DNA of 64,000 nucleotides from Planctomycetota bacterium (lineage in GTDB: Bacteria > Planctomycetota > Phycisphaerae > Phycisphaerales > UBA5793), in assembly GCA_963205185.1 (NCBI GenBank), contig CAUJHZ010000076.1:205157-269156 (forward strand), in the 5' to 3' direction. Below the pieces are notes generated by a model. It saw only the letters and a program-made list of their open reading frames with translations. It made no database searches and was not told the DNA's origin. This document shows positions 1-10,311 of the stretch, piece by piece. The number at the start of each line of letters is the position of its first letter. Position 1 is the stretch's first letter. Position numbers and translations under genes: made by a program.

Positions 1-337
1 CCATGAACGATTCGTCGAGGCTGATGCCCCGGCTGCCGCCGCCGCGCTTGAGCGCGCCGCGCCGGTCCATCTCGTCGCCCAGCGTGTGGCGGGCGATGCT
101 CAGCAGCCAGGTGCTGAAGCGCGCCCCGCGGGCCGGGTCGTAGCGGTCGATGGATTTGGACAGGGCGGCCAGCGTTTCCTGGCTCAGGTCGCGCACTGTT
201 TCAGCGCCGACTTTGCCGCGCCCCCACTTGGCCAGCTGCGCCTGCAGTACGGGGCCGAACACTTCCCAGAGTTCGAACCAGGCGGCGTCATCTCCCGAGC
301 GGAGGCGGCGAACGAAGTTGGTCGTCAGCGCATTCAT
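1..337 (-). CDS. ECF-type RNA polymerase sigma factor, 3' part cut off by window edge
   Basis: The minus strand reads from an ATG at 337 as MNALTTNFVRRLRSGDDAAW and continues open for 112 codons to the window edge. The visible part is the N-terminal region 2 of a sigma-70-family ECF factor: an RLRSGDDAAWFELWE start, a DLSQETLAALSKSIDRYD stretch, then FSTWLLSIARHTLGDEMDRR, which resembles the region 2 core-binding and -10 recognition helices. A GGTGAAGG ribosome-binding site lies just before the ATG. Its role would be to redirect RNA polymerase to a specific regulon. The sigma region 4 lies outside the window. It is divergent from the helicase gene at 531; the 193 bases between show no promoter I can defend. 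Confidence 0.85.
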   Translation of the reverse strand, partial: MNALTTNFVRRLRSGDDAAWFELWEVFGPVLQAQLAKWGRGKVGAETVRDLSQETLAALSKSIDRYDPARGARFSTWLLSIARHTLGDEMDRRGALKRGGGSRGISLDESFM

Positions 338-530
338 GCCTTCACCGTCCTTGTTCCGCTTTGGGGGGCCGCAGTTTCACAGGCGGCAGTATACCGAACT
401 TTGCCCTATCATCCTGCGGGGCCTTGAGCAACTCCCGCATTATAAGGTGCCACCGATCCTCTCCGCGTCAAATCCGGCCGGCCGGAATGGCCCGTCGCGC
501 GAGTCACACCGCCAGTGGTACGATTGACCG

Positions 531-3500
531 ATGCCTGAATCCGCCTCCGCCGACACATTTCGCTCGACCGAACGCGACACCGACCCGCTCCTGCACGGCC
601 TGACCGAGTCCCAGGCCCGGGCGGTGCTTCACACCGAGGGCCCGCTGCTGGTCCTGGCGGCGGCCGGCTCGGGCAAGACGCTGACCATCACCCGCCGGGT
701 GGCGCATCTCATCGCCCAGGGCAATCCGCCGTGGTCGATCCTGGCGCTGACGTTCACAAACAAGGCGGCCACCGAGATGCGCGAGCGCATCGAGCGGCTC
801 ATCCCGCCGCAGGCAGGCACGGCCCGAGGGTTGGTGATCAGCACCTTTCACGCCTTCTGCGCCCGGCTTTTGAGGCGCTACGCCGAGCGCGTCGGCCTGA
901 ACGCCAACTACACCATCTACGACGCCGGCGACCAGAGGGCGGCGATCAAGGAGGCGCTGGATCGCCTCGATCTGTCGCGGAGCAACTTCCCGCCCGATGC
1001 GATGTCGGCGCGCATCAGCAACGCCAAGAACGCGATGCAGCGCGTGCAGGACGTCCGCGCGGCGGGCGGCGATTTCTGGTCCAAGCAGTTCGCCCGCGTT
1101 TACGAGGAGTACGAGAAGACATTGCGGCAGAACAACGCAGTGGACTTTGACGACCTGCTCCTGCACATCGCCACACTGCTGCGCGACGATGCCGAGGTGC
1201 GAGGGGAACTGCGCAACCGGTTCCGGCATGTCCTCATTGATGAGTATCAGGACACGAACCACGCCCAGTTTCTCATCGCCGACGGCCTCGCCGCCGGCCA
1301 TCGCCGCATCTGCGTGGTGGGCGACCCAGATCAATGCCTCCTTCCGGACACGCTGGTGGATACCACCGACGGCGAGGCGCCCATACGGTCCATCGTCGAA
1401 GGTCAGGAGATTCGCGCCGCCGCCGGCTGGGGCAAGACCGGCCGCTTTCGCGTGGAGAAGGTCCTCAAGCGGCGCTACCGCGGGCCCATCGTCGTGCTCG
1501 AGACGGAGGACGGCCGCGAGGTCCGAGGCACACCAAACCACATCGGCTTCGCCCGCGTCAGGCCCAACCCCGACCTTCACTTCACCTATCTCATGTGGAA
1601 GCGAGGCCTCGGCTACCGCCTCGGCACCACGCGCGGCGTGCGCGTAAGCAAAGACGGCGAAATCCTCTCAGGCCTGCAGGTTCGCACGAATCAGGAAGTT
1701 GCGGACGCCGTCTGGATCGTACGGACCTGCACGAGTTCAGCCGATGCGCGATTCCACGAACACCTCTATTCGGTGCGCTATGGCCTGCCCACACTGGTCT
1801 TCTTTGTGCGCGGCCGTCGGATGGATCTCGACCAGACGCACATCGACCGCCTGTACGGCGAGGTTGACACGCATGCCGCAGCGTTGCGCCTGATGCACGA
1901 CCTGCATCTCGACCTGCGCTACCCGCACCATCGGCCGGGCGCCGTCACACGCCAGGGCTGGGCGCGGCGCCATGTGTTCATGACTCTGTTTGGCGGCGGA
2001 CGTTGCGGCACCATTCGCGCCTGGCACGAGCATCGCGTGCAACTCGTCACGAGCGATCCCGACATGCGGCAGGTTGCCAGAGAGAATGGCTTGCGTGTGC
2101 GCGGTGGCACTCGCGGCACGTGGCGCATCGAGACATCGCGCAAGGACAGCGACGCGGCCCTGCAACTGGCACAGCAGGTCGTGGATCTCCATCCAGACAT
2201 GGAACTGATCCCCCGGGCCAGGCTCACGGACGGGAAGGCGTTCCAGTTCATGCCGCTCAGTCACATTCATCCGGGAATGATCGTTGCCACGCGCGGACCC
2301 GACGGCATAAGAGAGACGGTCGTTGCGCGCGTTCGCTGGGAGGACTACGAGGGAGATGTCTTCGACCTGTCGATTCCCGACACCCGCAATTTCATTGCCG
2401 GCGGGATCGTCGTCCACAATTCGATCTACGGATGGCGCGGGGCTGATATTTCCAACATTCTCGAGTTCCAGGAGCACTATCCCGAAGCCGAGGTCGTCAA
2501 GCTCGGCGAGAATTTCCGCTCGACCGCGCCCATCCTCCACGTCGCCGACCATCTCATCAAGCACAACGTGAAGCGCAAGGACAAGCCGCTGTTCACCAAG
2601 CGGCAGGGCGGCGAGAAACCGATCGTCATGACCTGCATTGACGAGCATCACGAAGCCGAGTTCATCGCCAACTACCTCGATTCGATGAACCGCGAGCACG
2701 GCCTGACGTGGAAGGACATGGCGGTGTTCTATCGCACCAACGCCCTGAGCCGCAACATCGAAGCGGCGCTGCGAGAGCGGCAGATCCCGCATGTGCTCGT
2801 GCGCGGCACGGCGTTCTACGACCGCAAGGAGATTCGCGATGCGCTCGCGTATCTCCGCGTGATTCTCAATCCCGGCGACAGCGTTTCGCTCAAGCGCATC
2901 ATCAACGAACCGGCCCGGGGGATCGGAAAGACGACGGTCAACCGCCTCGAACAGTTCGCCGCCGAGCATCAGATCACGCTCGTCGAGGCGATCGGCCGAT
3001 GCCGCGAGATGGCTGACCTCAATGCGCGGGCCGTCGGCGCGCTCGAGCGCTTCGGCCGGCTCATCGAGTCGTGGCGCGGCGAGAGTTCGTTCATGGGAAT
3101 GGAAACGGTGGGCGAACTGGCCGAACTCGTCCGCTGCGTCGTGACCGATTCCGGTATGGAGGCCGCCCTGAACGCCGGCAAGAGCGAGGAAGACGCCCAG
3201 CGGCTGGACAACCTCAACGAACTCGTCACGGCGGTCGCCGAATTCGAAGAAAAGTTCGCCAGCCAGCAGGCGGCCGGCGCCGACACCATGACTGATCCGT
3301 TCGGGTTCGATGTCGAAACGTTCTCAGAAGCAACGCAGGAGCCGCCGCTCATGGCCCGCCTCCGAGCGTATCTCGAACAGGTCGCGCTCGTCTCCGACGT
3401 CGAAGCGTTCGATCCGGACGCCGGCGCGGTGACGCTCATGACCCTGCATGCGGCCAAGGGGCTCGAATTCCCCGTCGTGGTCATGATCGGTATCGAGGAA

Positions 3501-4046
3501 AACCTGCTCCCCCACTCGCGCAGCCGCGAGAGCGATGCCGAACTGGAGGAGGAGCGGCGCCTCGCGTTTGTCGGCATCACCCGCGCCAAGCAGCGCCTCG
3601 TGCTCACCCACGCGACGGTGCGTTCATGGCGCGGCCTGCGCGAGCCGACCGTCATGAGCCGGTTCCTCGGCGAGCTTCCCGATGATGGCATCGAATGGCA
3701 CGGGCGCGAGCAGGCGGCCCGCTACCACGGCGACTTCGAAGCCGAAGCCGAATCCGGCTGGGCCGGGCGGCGCAGCGGCTTTGCATCCCCGAGCGGCCGG
3801 CGCGAGCGCAGCGAGTTCGACGATGCGGAAGAAATCCGCAACGTCAAACAGTGGACGCAGCAGCGAGCAAGTGATGACTCCAGCGGCTTCTCCGCCGGCT
3901 GCCGCGTCCGCCACCCGCTGTTCGGCGATGGGCAGGTTGAGTCCGTCACCCGCACCGGCCGGCACACCCGTGTGCGCATCCGGTTCCGCGAAGTGGGGAC
4001 CAAGACGCTCATCGCCGAGTACGCGCGGCTGGAGCGGTTGTCCTGA
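531..4046 (+). CDS. pcrA: UvrD/PcrA-type ATP-dependent DNA helicase containing an intein
   Basis: SF1A 3'-5' DNA helicase for repair and replication-fork maintenance. The 1171-residue reading frame has Walker A AAAGSGKT at 43-50, DEYQDTN (Walker B), then VVGDPDQ. At residue 269 the helicase is interrupted by a 362-residue intein (269-630) and resumes with SIYGWRGAD. Later motifs are TLHAAKGLEFPVV (motif V) and EERRLAFVGITRAK (motif VI). The C-terminal ~45 residues, beginning GCRVRHPLFGDGQV, resemble the small Tudor-like domain of PcrA. The spliced product would be about 809 residues, close to the family norm. The start at 531 is an ATG with no clear ribosome-binding site. UvrD versus PcrA cannot be separated from sequence alone; the Tudor-like tail favours PcrA. 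Confidence 0.93.
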   Translation: MPESASADTFRSTERDTDPLLHGLTESQARAVLHTEGPLLVLAAAGSGKTLTITRRVAHLIAQGNPPWSILALTFTNKAATEMRERIERLIPPQAGTARGLVISTFHAFCARLLRRYAERVGLNANYTIYDAGDQRAAIKEALDRLDLSRSNFPPDAMSARISNAKNAMQRVQDVRAAGGDFWSKQFARVYEEYEKTLRQNNAVDFDDLLLHIATLLRDDAEVRGELRNRFRHVLIDEYQDTNHAQFLIADGLAAGHRRICVVGDPDQCLLPDTLVDTTDGEAPIRSIVEGQEIRAAAGWGKTGRFRVEKVLKRRYRGPIVVLETEDGREVRGTPNHIGFARVRPNPDLHFTYLMWKRGLGYRLGTTRGVRVSKDGEILSGLQVRTNQEVADAVWIVRTCTSSADARFHEHLYSVRYGLPTLVFFVRGRRMDLDQTHIDRLYGEVDTHAAALRLMHDLHLDLRYPHHRPGAVTRQGWARRHVFMTLFGGGRCGTIRAWHEHRVQLVTSDPDMRQVARENGLRVRGGTRGTWRIETSRKDSDAALQLAQQVVDLHPDMELIPRARLTDGKAFQFMPLSHIHPGMIVATRGPDGIRETVVARVRWEDYEGDVFDLSIPDTRNFIAGGIVVHNSIYGWRGADISNILEFQEHYPEAEVVKLGENFRSTAPILHVADHLIKHNVKRKDKPLFTKRQGGEKPIVMTCIDEHHEAEFIANYLDSMNREHGLTWKDMAVFYRTNALSRNIEAALRERQIPHVLVRGTAFYDRKEIRDALAYLRVILNPGDSVSLKRIINEPARGIGKTTVNRLEQFAAEHQITLVEAIGRCREMADLNARAVGALERFGRLIESWRGESSFMGMETVGELAELVRCVVTDSGMEAALNAGKSEEDAQRLDNLNELVTAVAEFEEKFASQQAAGADTMTDPFGFDVETFSEATQEPPLMARLRAYLEQVALVSDVEAFDPDAGAVTLMTLHAAKGLEFPVVVMIGIEENLLPHSRSRESDAELEEERRLAFVGITRAKQRLVLTHATVRSWRGLREPTVMSRFLGELPDDGIEWHGREQAARYHGDFEAEAESGWAGRRSGFASPSGRRERSEFDDAEEIRNVKQWTQQRASDDSSGFSAGCRVRHPLFGDGQVESVTRTGRHTRVRIRFREVGTKTLIAEYARLERLS
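1335..2420 (+). mobile_element. In-frame intein in the PcrA helicase (362 residues)
   Basis: The insertion begins with Cys269 (CLLPDTLVDTTDG, block A) directly after GDPDQ. It has block B (GTPNH, carrying the expected Thr and His), a late block FDLSIPDTRNFIAGG and ends IVVHN (His629, Asn630) before Ser631 of the helicase. All residues used in classical protein splicing are present, so an active intein is expected. The site falls between conserved helicase motifs, typical of inteins in essential enzymes. No LAGLIDADG motif is visible in the central ~200 residues. A YLMWKRGLGYRLGTT stretch followed by an FHEHLYSVRYGLP segment is vaguely GIY-YIG-like, which is only inference. The reading frame is fully open. 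Confidence 0.92.
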
Positions 4047-4064
4047 CTCCAGATAGACTTGCCC

Positions 4065-5603
<1,539 letters not shown>

Positions 5604-5804
5604 GTCGCGCTTGCCGGCCCCGTATTGGAAGGCAGGTTTACCGCAGAGACTGCCGAGTCGCTGAGAGATTCATGCACTGACACTGACTCAGATCGGGTCT
5701 GTTTTTCTCAGCGCTCTTCGCTCGACCCTGAGTCGCTCGGGACCGAAGGCCTGCGATCTCTGCGGGTTGATACTTCTGGTCGATCGCCCGCAACACCCGC
5801 CCAC

Positions 5805-5841
5805 AAAAACACACCGGCCCGGGAACGAGTCCCGGGCAGTG
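5805..5841 (-). terminator. Rho-independent terminator for the 5922-6896 gene
   Basis: On the minus strand GCCCGGG and CCCGGGC form a stem around a short loop, followed by a GTGTGTTTTTG run. It lies about 80 bases past the stop of the minus-strand gene. The rest of the 5604-5921 gap shows no gene. Confidence 0.7.
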
Positions 5842-5921
5842 TGTTCGACGGAGACGGATCGGATCAGGCGACGGAGTCTCGCCGGATGATCGGCCGGAGG
5901 GGTATACCGGCCGGTTGCGGG

Positions 5922-6896
5922 TCAGTTGCCACCCTGCGGAAGAGCAGCCACGGTTTCACCGGCGTCGTCGGCTGGGGCCGGGTCAGGCGTCGATTCATCG
6001 ACCACGATGGGGGCGACGGGGAAGGCGGCTTTCGTCGCCGACTGCGTGATCGAGAAGGGGTCGGCCTTGATGTTCTCGAGGGCGATGCGGCCCAGGGCCT
6101 CCTTTTCGTAGTCCCGCTCGACCGCCCGCTTGCTCAGGGCTTCGAGCACCGCCGCCTGCTCGCTCTGCACGGCAGACAGGCGGTTCACGATCTGGTCCAG
6201 ATTGCAGACGTTCCAGCGGTCGCTGTCCGTCAGCATTTCCTCGCGCTCCTCGAGCGACTTCGTAATCGACTCGTTGCGCTCGATCGAGGCGATCTGCCGT
6301 TCGATCTGGGCCGTCTTGGCCTGGAACTGAGCGTATTCATTCTGCAGTTCATCCAGCTGGGCCGTCATGCGGTCGCGCTGGCCGAGCAGGAGTTTGAGGT
6401 CGCGCTCATTCACGGCGAGGCGTTCGCTGTAGTTCATGGCGGTCTGCTGAATCGTCGCGGCTTTGGAGTAGGCCTGCTCGACGCTCAGGTGCTGGCCTTG
6501 GAATTTCACGAGCACCGGGCGGTCGCCGTACGACGCCTGCTGCACGTAGCTGGCCTTGTCCACCAGGCTGCGCAGCGATGCGAGGTCCGACTGGCCGGTG
6601 GCGATCATCCGCTCGGCCACGTCGCGGTCGCGCTGCACCGCGCCGATTTCGGCGTCGATCTCAGCGAGGTTGCGGATCGTCTCGCGGATCTTCTCCGGGT
6701 ATTCCTTCTGCAACTGCTTGAGTTGGTAGCGGATCAGCGTGGGATCCTCGACATTGCTGTCGAACCACGAGATGAAGTGGTGCTGGATCTGGGCTGCCCC
6801 AGCCATGACGCGCTGAGGACCGACCAGCAGAGTCAATCCGCCGACCGCCAGACCCCCGATGAGAGCCGTTCGAAAGATGGTTTTGCCGATGTACAT
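5922..6896 (-). CDS. Membrane-anchored coiled-coil protein of unknown function
   Basis: About 324 residues starting MYIGKTIFRTALIGGLAVGG. A single hydrophobic segment lies near residues 5-30, and then a long helical, heptad-rich region runs from about 55 to 270 (EYPEKIRETIRNLAEIDAEI, TAQIERQIASIERNESITKS). The C-terminus is Pro/Ala rich (STPDPAPADDAGETVAALPQGGN). I placed the start at the ATG preceded by GGAAAGGATC, because the upstream in-frame GTG would overlap that ribosome-binding site. It is probably an inner-membrane protein projecting a coiled coil into the periplasm or cytoplasm. I do not recognise the family. A GTPase- or cell-division-related scaffold is possible, but nothing in the sequence shows it. 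It stands alone on its strand. Confidence 0.75.
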   Translation of the reverse strand: MYIGKTIFRTALIGGLAVGGLTLLVGPQRVMAGAAQIQHHFISWFDSNVEDPTLIRYQLKQLQKEYPEKIRETIRNLAEIDAEIGAVQRDRDVAERMIATGQSDLASLRSLVDKASYVQQASYGDRPVLVKFQGQHLSVEQAYSKAATIQQTAMNYSERLAVNERDLKLLLGQRDRMTAQLDELQNEYAQFQAKTAQIERQIASIERNESITKSLEEREEMLTDSDRWNVCNLDQIVNRLSAVQSEQAAVLEALSKRAVERDYEKEALGRIALENIKADPFSITQSATKAAFPVAPIVVDESTPDPAPADDAGETVAALPQGGN

Positions 6897-7197
6897 GGCT
6901 TGATCCTTTCCCACTGCTGACGAGGCGTGGATGAGTACGTTTGGTCGTCAGCAAGTTGTTGGGCGGCCGGGGAACAGGATTTCAGGGCGGGCTGGGGATT
7001 TTTCGCGGCGGGCCCGACCGGCCCCAGACCGCCGCCGCCATGGCCGTTTCCGGGCTGAAAAACGGCGTTCCGCCGCCTCGCCCGACCCGCCAGCGGGACG
7101 CGATCTTCCTCAACTGCAACGGCCAGGAGCCCGCCACGCACACCCGCGACGCCGGCCAGGCGATTGATCTGGCCCGATCGGCGATCGACCGTCAGAA
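6897..7197. other. Intergenic region, no gene seen
   Basis: This 301-base stretch lies upstream of the coiled-coil gene and downstream of the second duplicated gene, both on the minus strand. Reading frames here have no ribosome-binding sites and no recognisable protein. It presumably holds the promoter of the 5922-6896 gene, but I could not identify a convincing -35/-10 pair. Confidence 0.5.
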
Positions 7198-8598
7198 CTA
7201 CGGACCATCACTCTCCACAACAATGTCGGTGAACTCATGCCTGCCCGACCAGTAGGACGTCGAGTCGATATCGGCAAGCGCGCCGGCGGGATCGCCTTCG
7301 ATGACGAGGGTCCAGCGGTGGACCGTTGGTATCGCTGGTGGAGTCGGTTGGCTCGTGATGGTCACAGGCACTTGCCAGGGCGGGGAGGCAACGGGCGAGA
7401 TGTATTGAGAAGGATCCCAGATGCCGGCAGGCCGGTCCGGTGGAATCCATGTTCCCGATCCGCTGCCACCCTGCTCGCCGTCGCAGTACAGCGTAAGCGT
7501 GATGGCAAACGTCGCAGAGCCGAGCGCCATGCCGAACTTCGGATCGGCGTCCATGTCAAACCAAACCTCCGCCTCTCCAGAGGGCAGCTGCCTCAGTCGG
7601 GGGTTGAGCGTCGCAATCAACTCGGCAGGAAGTTCGCACGCTGTAAGCCCATGATCGCTCGAGGCCGATACGGTCGTGATCACTTGCGTCTGGCGACCAA
7701 TCTCCTCCCAAGTGCTCGCGGGATAGTGGTAGCGCTCCATAATGAACTCGTATTCCACCGGACCAACCTGCTCGGCAACGCCAATCGATCGACTTGACGG
7801 TACGAAAAGAATCGAGTCGATGGTCCGGTGAGACTCGACGTCGTCCTGAAAGCCGGGAGTGAGGGCATGCGCGGTCAACCGGTAGCCGTCATTGAAAATC
7901 GCGAGTTGCGGATGGAAGCGCGCCGTGACCGTCGTGCCCAGGGTCCATGCACTGCGTGTCTCCACGTGGACATACCACGAATCCTCGAGTCGCCGCATCT
8001 GCTGATCGGTGAGCAGTCCCCTTTCGTAGGCTGACCGCAGAATGCCTACGGCGGGGACTTGCCAGTCCGGGGCTCCGAGTTGCGGACCGTACTTGACGCG
8101 CAACGCCTTGCGTACGAGCCAGAGTTCCTGCCAGTGCATCACTCCATCGCCGGCGGACTGCAGCACAGGCACCCTTGGGAGGAATCGAAGCTCCGCTCGG
8201 TAGCCCAGTTCGCCGAGCAAGGGTGACCGGGGACCAAACGGAAGGCCCGGGTCTGGCTCCTCCGGAGCCAAGAGCGCAATCAGCACCGTCGTCGGCACGG
8301 CGGCGATCCAGCCTCGCTTCTGGATCGCTTCGACGCGATAAACGAGATGCGATGCCGTCAGCAGCGCGAACACCATCATCGAGTGCAGCAAGGCGCGGCG
8401 GAAGCGGATCAATCGCATCGGTCGAGAGGTGTCATGCCCGCACTCGGGGCAGCGCGAAGCGGCGCCGCCGCGCAGGTCATAGCCGCAGGACTCGCAGTAA
8501 CGCCGGTAGCGCCGACGCCGCCACACCCGCCGGCCAACAAACCACCCCGCCCAGCCCAGTGCAGCGCCGAACAGGAACCAGGATGTGATGAGCCACAT
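7198..8598 (-). CDS. Zinc-ribbon membrane protein, copy 2 of a tandem duplication
   Basis: About 466 residues beginning MWLITSWFLFGAALGWAGWF, with an N-terminal membrane helix, a basic stretch (RRVWRRRRYRR), then the zinc ribbon YCESCGYDLRG...CPECGHD (four cysteines, ~residues 30-56). A second membrane helix follows (LLHSMMVFALLTASHLVY), and the large C-terminal part is probably extracytoplasmic. The ATG at 8598 overlaps the last base of the upstream copy's TGA (TGATG), which suggests translational coupling. It is nearly identical to 8598-10010 apart from scattered substitutions and the last ~15 residues (FTDIVVESDGP here). Function is unknown. The CGYDLRG zinc ribbon recurs in the protein at 14398-14820. 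Confidence 0.8.
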   Translation of the reverse strand: MWLITSWFLFGAALGWAGWFVGRRVWRRRRYRRYCESCGYDLRGGAASRCPECGHDTSRPMRLIRFRRALLHSMMVFALLTASHLVYRVEAIQKRGWIAAVPTTVLIALLAPEEPDPGLPFGPRSPLLGELGYRAELRFLPRVPVLQSAGDGVMHWQELWLVRKALRVKYGPQLGAPDWQVPAVGILRSAYERGLLTDQQMRRLEDSWYVHVETRSAWTLGTTVTARFHPQLAIFNDGYRLTAHALTPGFQDDVESHRTIDSILFVPSSRSIGVAEQVGPVEYEFIMERYHYPASTWEEIGRQTQVITTVSASSDHGLTACELPAELIATLNPRLRQLPSGEAEVWFDMDADPKFGMALGSATFAITLTLYCDGEQGGSGSGTWIPPDRPAGIWDPSQYISPVASPPWQVPVTITSQPTPPAIPTVHRWTLVIEGDPAGALADIDSTSYWSGRHEFTDIVVESDGP

Positions 8599-10010
8599 CA
8601 CTTGCCGCTCTCCACGCGCTCGACGGGGATGTTCCTGAACTCGTATCTGCCCGACCAGTAGGACGTCGAGTCGATGTCGGCAAGAGCGCCGGCCGGATCG
8701 CCTTCGATGACGAGGGTCCAGCGGTGGACCATCGGTATCGCTGGTGGAGTCGGTTGGCTCGTGATGGTCACAGGCACTTGCCAGGGCGGTGAGGCAACCG
8801 GCGAGATGTATTGAGAAGGATCCCAGATGCCGGCAGGCCGGTCCGGTGGAATCCATGTTCCTGATCCGCTGCCAACCTGCTCGCCGTCGCAGTACAGCGT
8901 GATCGTGATGGCAAACGTCGCAGAGCCGAGCGCCATGCCGAACTTCGGGTCGGCCCCCATGTCAAACCAGACCTCCGCCCTTCCAGAGGGCAGGTTCTTC
9001 AGTCGAGGACTGAGCGTCGCAATCAACTCAGCGGGAACTTCCCGTGCTTGAAGCCCATGATCGCTCGAGGCCGATACGGTCGTGATCACTTGCTTCTGGC
9101 GACCAATCTCCTCCCAAGTGTTCGCGGAGTCGTGGTAGCGCTCCATAATGAACTCGTATTCCACCGCACCGGTCTGCTCGGCAATGCCGATCGATCGGCT
9201 TGACGGTAAGGGGATAACTGAGTCGATGATCCGGTACGACTCGACGTAGCGCTGAAAGTCGGGAGTGAGGGCATGCGCGGTCAGCCGGTAGCCGTCATTG
9301 AAAATCGCGAGTTGCGGGTGGAAACGCGCCGTGACCATCGCACCGAGGGGCCACGCACTGCGTGTCTCCACGTGCACATACCACGAATCCTGGAGTTGGC
9401 GCATCTGCTGATCGGTGAGCAGCCCCCTTTCGTAGGCTGACCGCAGAATGCCTACGGCGGGGACTTGCCAGTCCGGGACTCCGAGTTCCGGACCGTACTT
9501 CAGGCGAAAGGCCTTGCGTACGAGCCAGAGTTCCTGCCAGTGCATCACTCCATCGCCGGCGGACTGCAGCACAGGCGCCCTCAGGAGGAACAGAAGATCC
9601 GTTCGGTAGCCCAGTTCGACGAGCAAGGGTGACGCGGGACCAAACGGCAGACCCGGGTCTGGCTCCTCCGGCGCAACGAGCGCAATCAGCACCGTCGTGG
9701 GCACGGCGGCGATCCAGCCTCGCTTCTGGATCGCCTCGACACGATACACGAGATGCGAAGCGGTCAGCAGCGCGACGACGACTATCGTGTGCAGCAAGGC
9801 GCGGCGGAAGCGGATCAATCGCATCGGTCGAGAGGTGTCATGCCCGCACTCGGTGCAGCGCGGAGCGGCGCCGCCGCGCAAGTCATAGCCGCAGGACTCG
9901 CAGTAAAGCCGGTAGCGCCGACGCCGCCACACCCGCCGGCCAACAAACCACCCCGCCCAGGCCAGTGCAGCGCCGAACAGCAACCAGGATGTGATGAGCC
10001 AGAGCACCAT
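8598..10010 (-). CDS. Zinc-ribbon membrane protein, copy 1 of a tandem duplication
   Basis: 470 residues beginning MVLWLITSWLLFGAALAWAGW, with the same architecture as its neighbour: N-terminal membrane helix, zinc ribbon YCESCGYDLRG...CTECGHD, a second helix near residue 75 (TIVVVALLTASHLVY), then an extended soluble region. The C-terminus differs from copy 2 (FRNIPVERVESGK). It precedes copy 2 with a one-base TGATG overlap, so both are probably translated from one mRNA. The promoter would lie in 10011-10205, upstream on the minus strand. Function unknown. The copies share all cysteines and the predicted topology, which argues that both are functional. Confidence 0.8.
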   Translation of the reverse strand: MVLWLITSWLLFGAALAWAGWFVGRRVWRRRRYRLYCESCGYDLRGGAAPRCTECGHDTSRPMRLIRFRRALLHTIVVVALLTASHLVYRVEAIQKRGWIAAVPTTVLIALVAPEEPDPGLPFGPASPLLVELGYRTDLLFLLRAPVLQSAGDGVMHWQELWLVRKAFRLKYGPELGVPDWQVPAVGILRSAYERGLLTDQQMRQLQDSWYVHVETRSAWPLGAMVTARFHPQLAIFNDGYRLTAHALTPDFQRYVESYRIIDSVIPLPSSRSIGIAEQTGAVEYEFIMERYHDSANTWEEIGRQKQVITTVSASSDHGLQAREVPAELIATLSPRLKNLPSGRAEVWFDMGADPKFGMALGSATFAITITLYCDGEQVGSGSGTWIPPDRPAGIWDPSQYISPVASPPWQVPVTITSQPTPPAIPMVHRWTLVIEGDPAGALADIDSTSYWSGRYEFRNIPVERVESGK

Positions 10011-10205
10011 CGCATTGTCCGCTCAGCGGGCTTCGGGGCAACTGGCCGCGTCGTAACAACCGCGCCAGCTCGGCACGGGCGCGCAGCGATCCTCGGCTCC
10101 TGACGGTCACAGGTCGCCGGGGCGGCTCTATTTTTCGGACTTTCTCATCCGTTTCGGCTGGTTTTTCCCCGGCGGACAACAGCGGGCACACTTACCGGAC
10201 CTCAA

Positions 10206-10258
10206 ATCCGACAACTTGTAGGATTTTTTTCAGATTTGTGCTACTACAACCTGTCGGA
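10206..10258. promoter_or_regulatory. Two BlaI/MecI-like operator dyads upstream of blaI-type gene
   Basis: 10206-10224 reads ATCCGACAACTTGTAGGAT, an imperfect inverted repeat centred on 10215. 10242-10258 reads TACTACAACCTGTCGGA, centred on 10250. Both share ACAACnTGTnGGA, and their centres are 35 bases apart. A TATAAC at 10264-10269 could be the -10 of the blaI-like gene, so the second dyad would cover its -35 region. BlaI/MecI repressors bind TACA/TGTA dyads, so autoregulation by the 10312 product is the likely reading. Confidence 0.6.
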
Positions 10259-10311
10259 CTCCGTATAACTCCACCGAATCCACCGCGACCTGCATCCGGA
10301 GACCGGCCGAG

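Larger units (their letters stand above)
7198..10010. repeat. Tandem 1.4-kb gene duplication
   Basis: 7198-8598 and 8598-10010 align along almost their whole length. Long stretches are identical, for example around 7290-7380 and 8695-8785. By eye, aligned blocks show roughly one difference in 15-25 bases. The divergence is mainly substitutions, and both copies keep open reading frames. The high identity indicates a recent duplication or ongoing gene conversion. Confidence 0.9.

Noticed and set aside
504-1580. Long minus-strand open frame (358 codons) under the helicase gene
   Set aside because: It runs antisense to a clear helicase and intein, has no ribosome-binding site or recognisable protein and reflects high third-position GC.
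10011-10200. Small minus-strand open frame upstream of the duplicated genes
   Set aside because: Overlaps the presumed promoter region, lacks a ribosome-binding site and repeats part of the duplicated gene in another frame.
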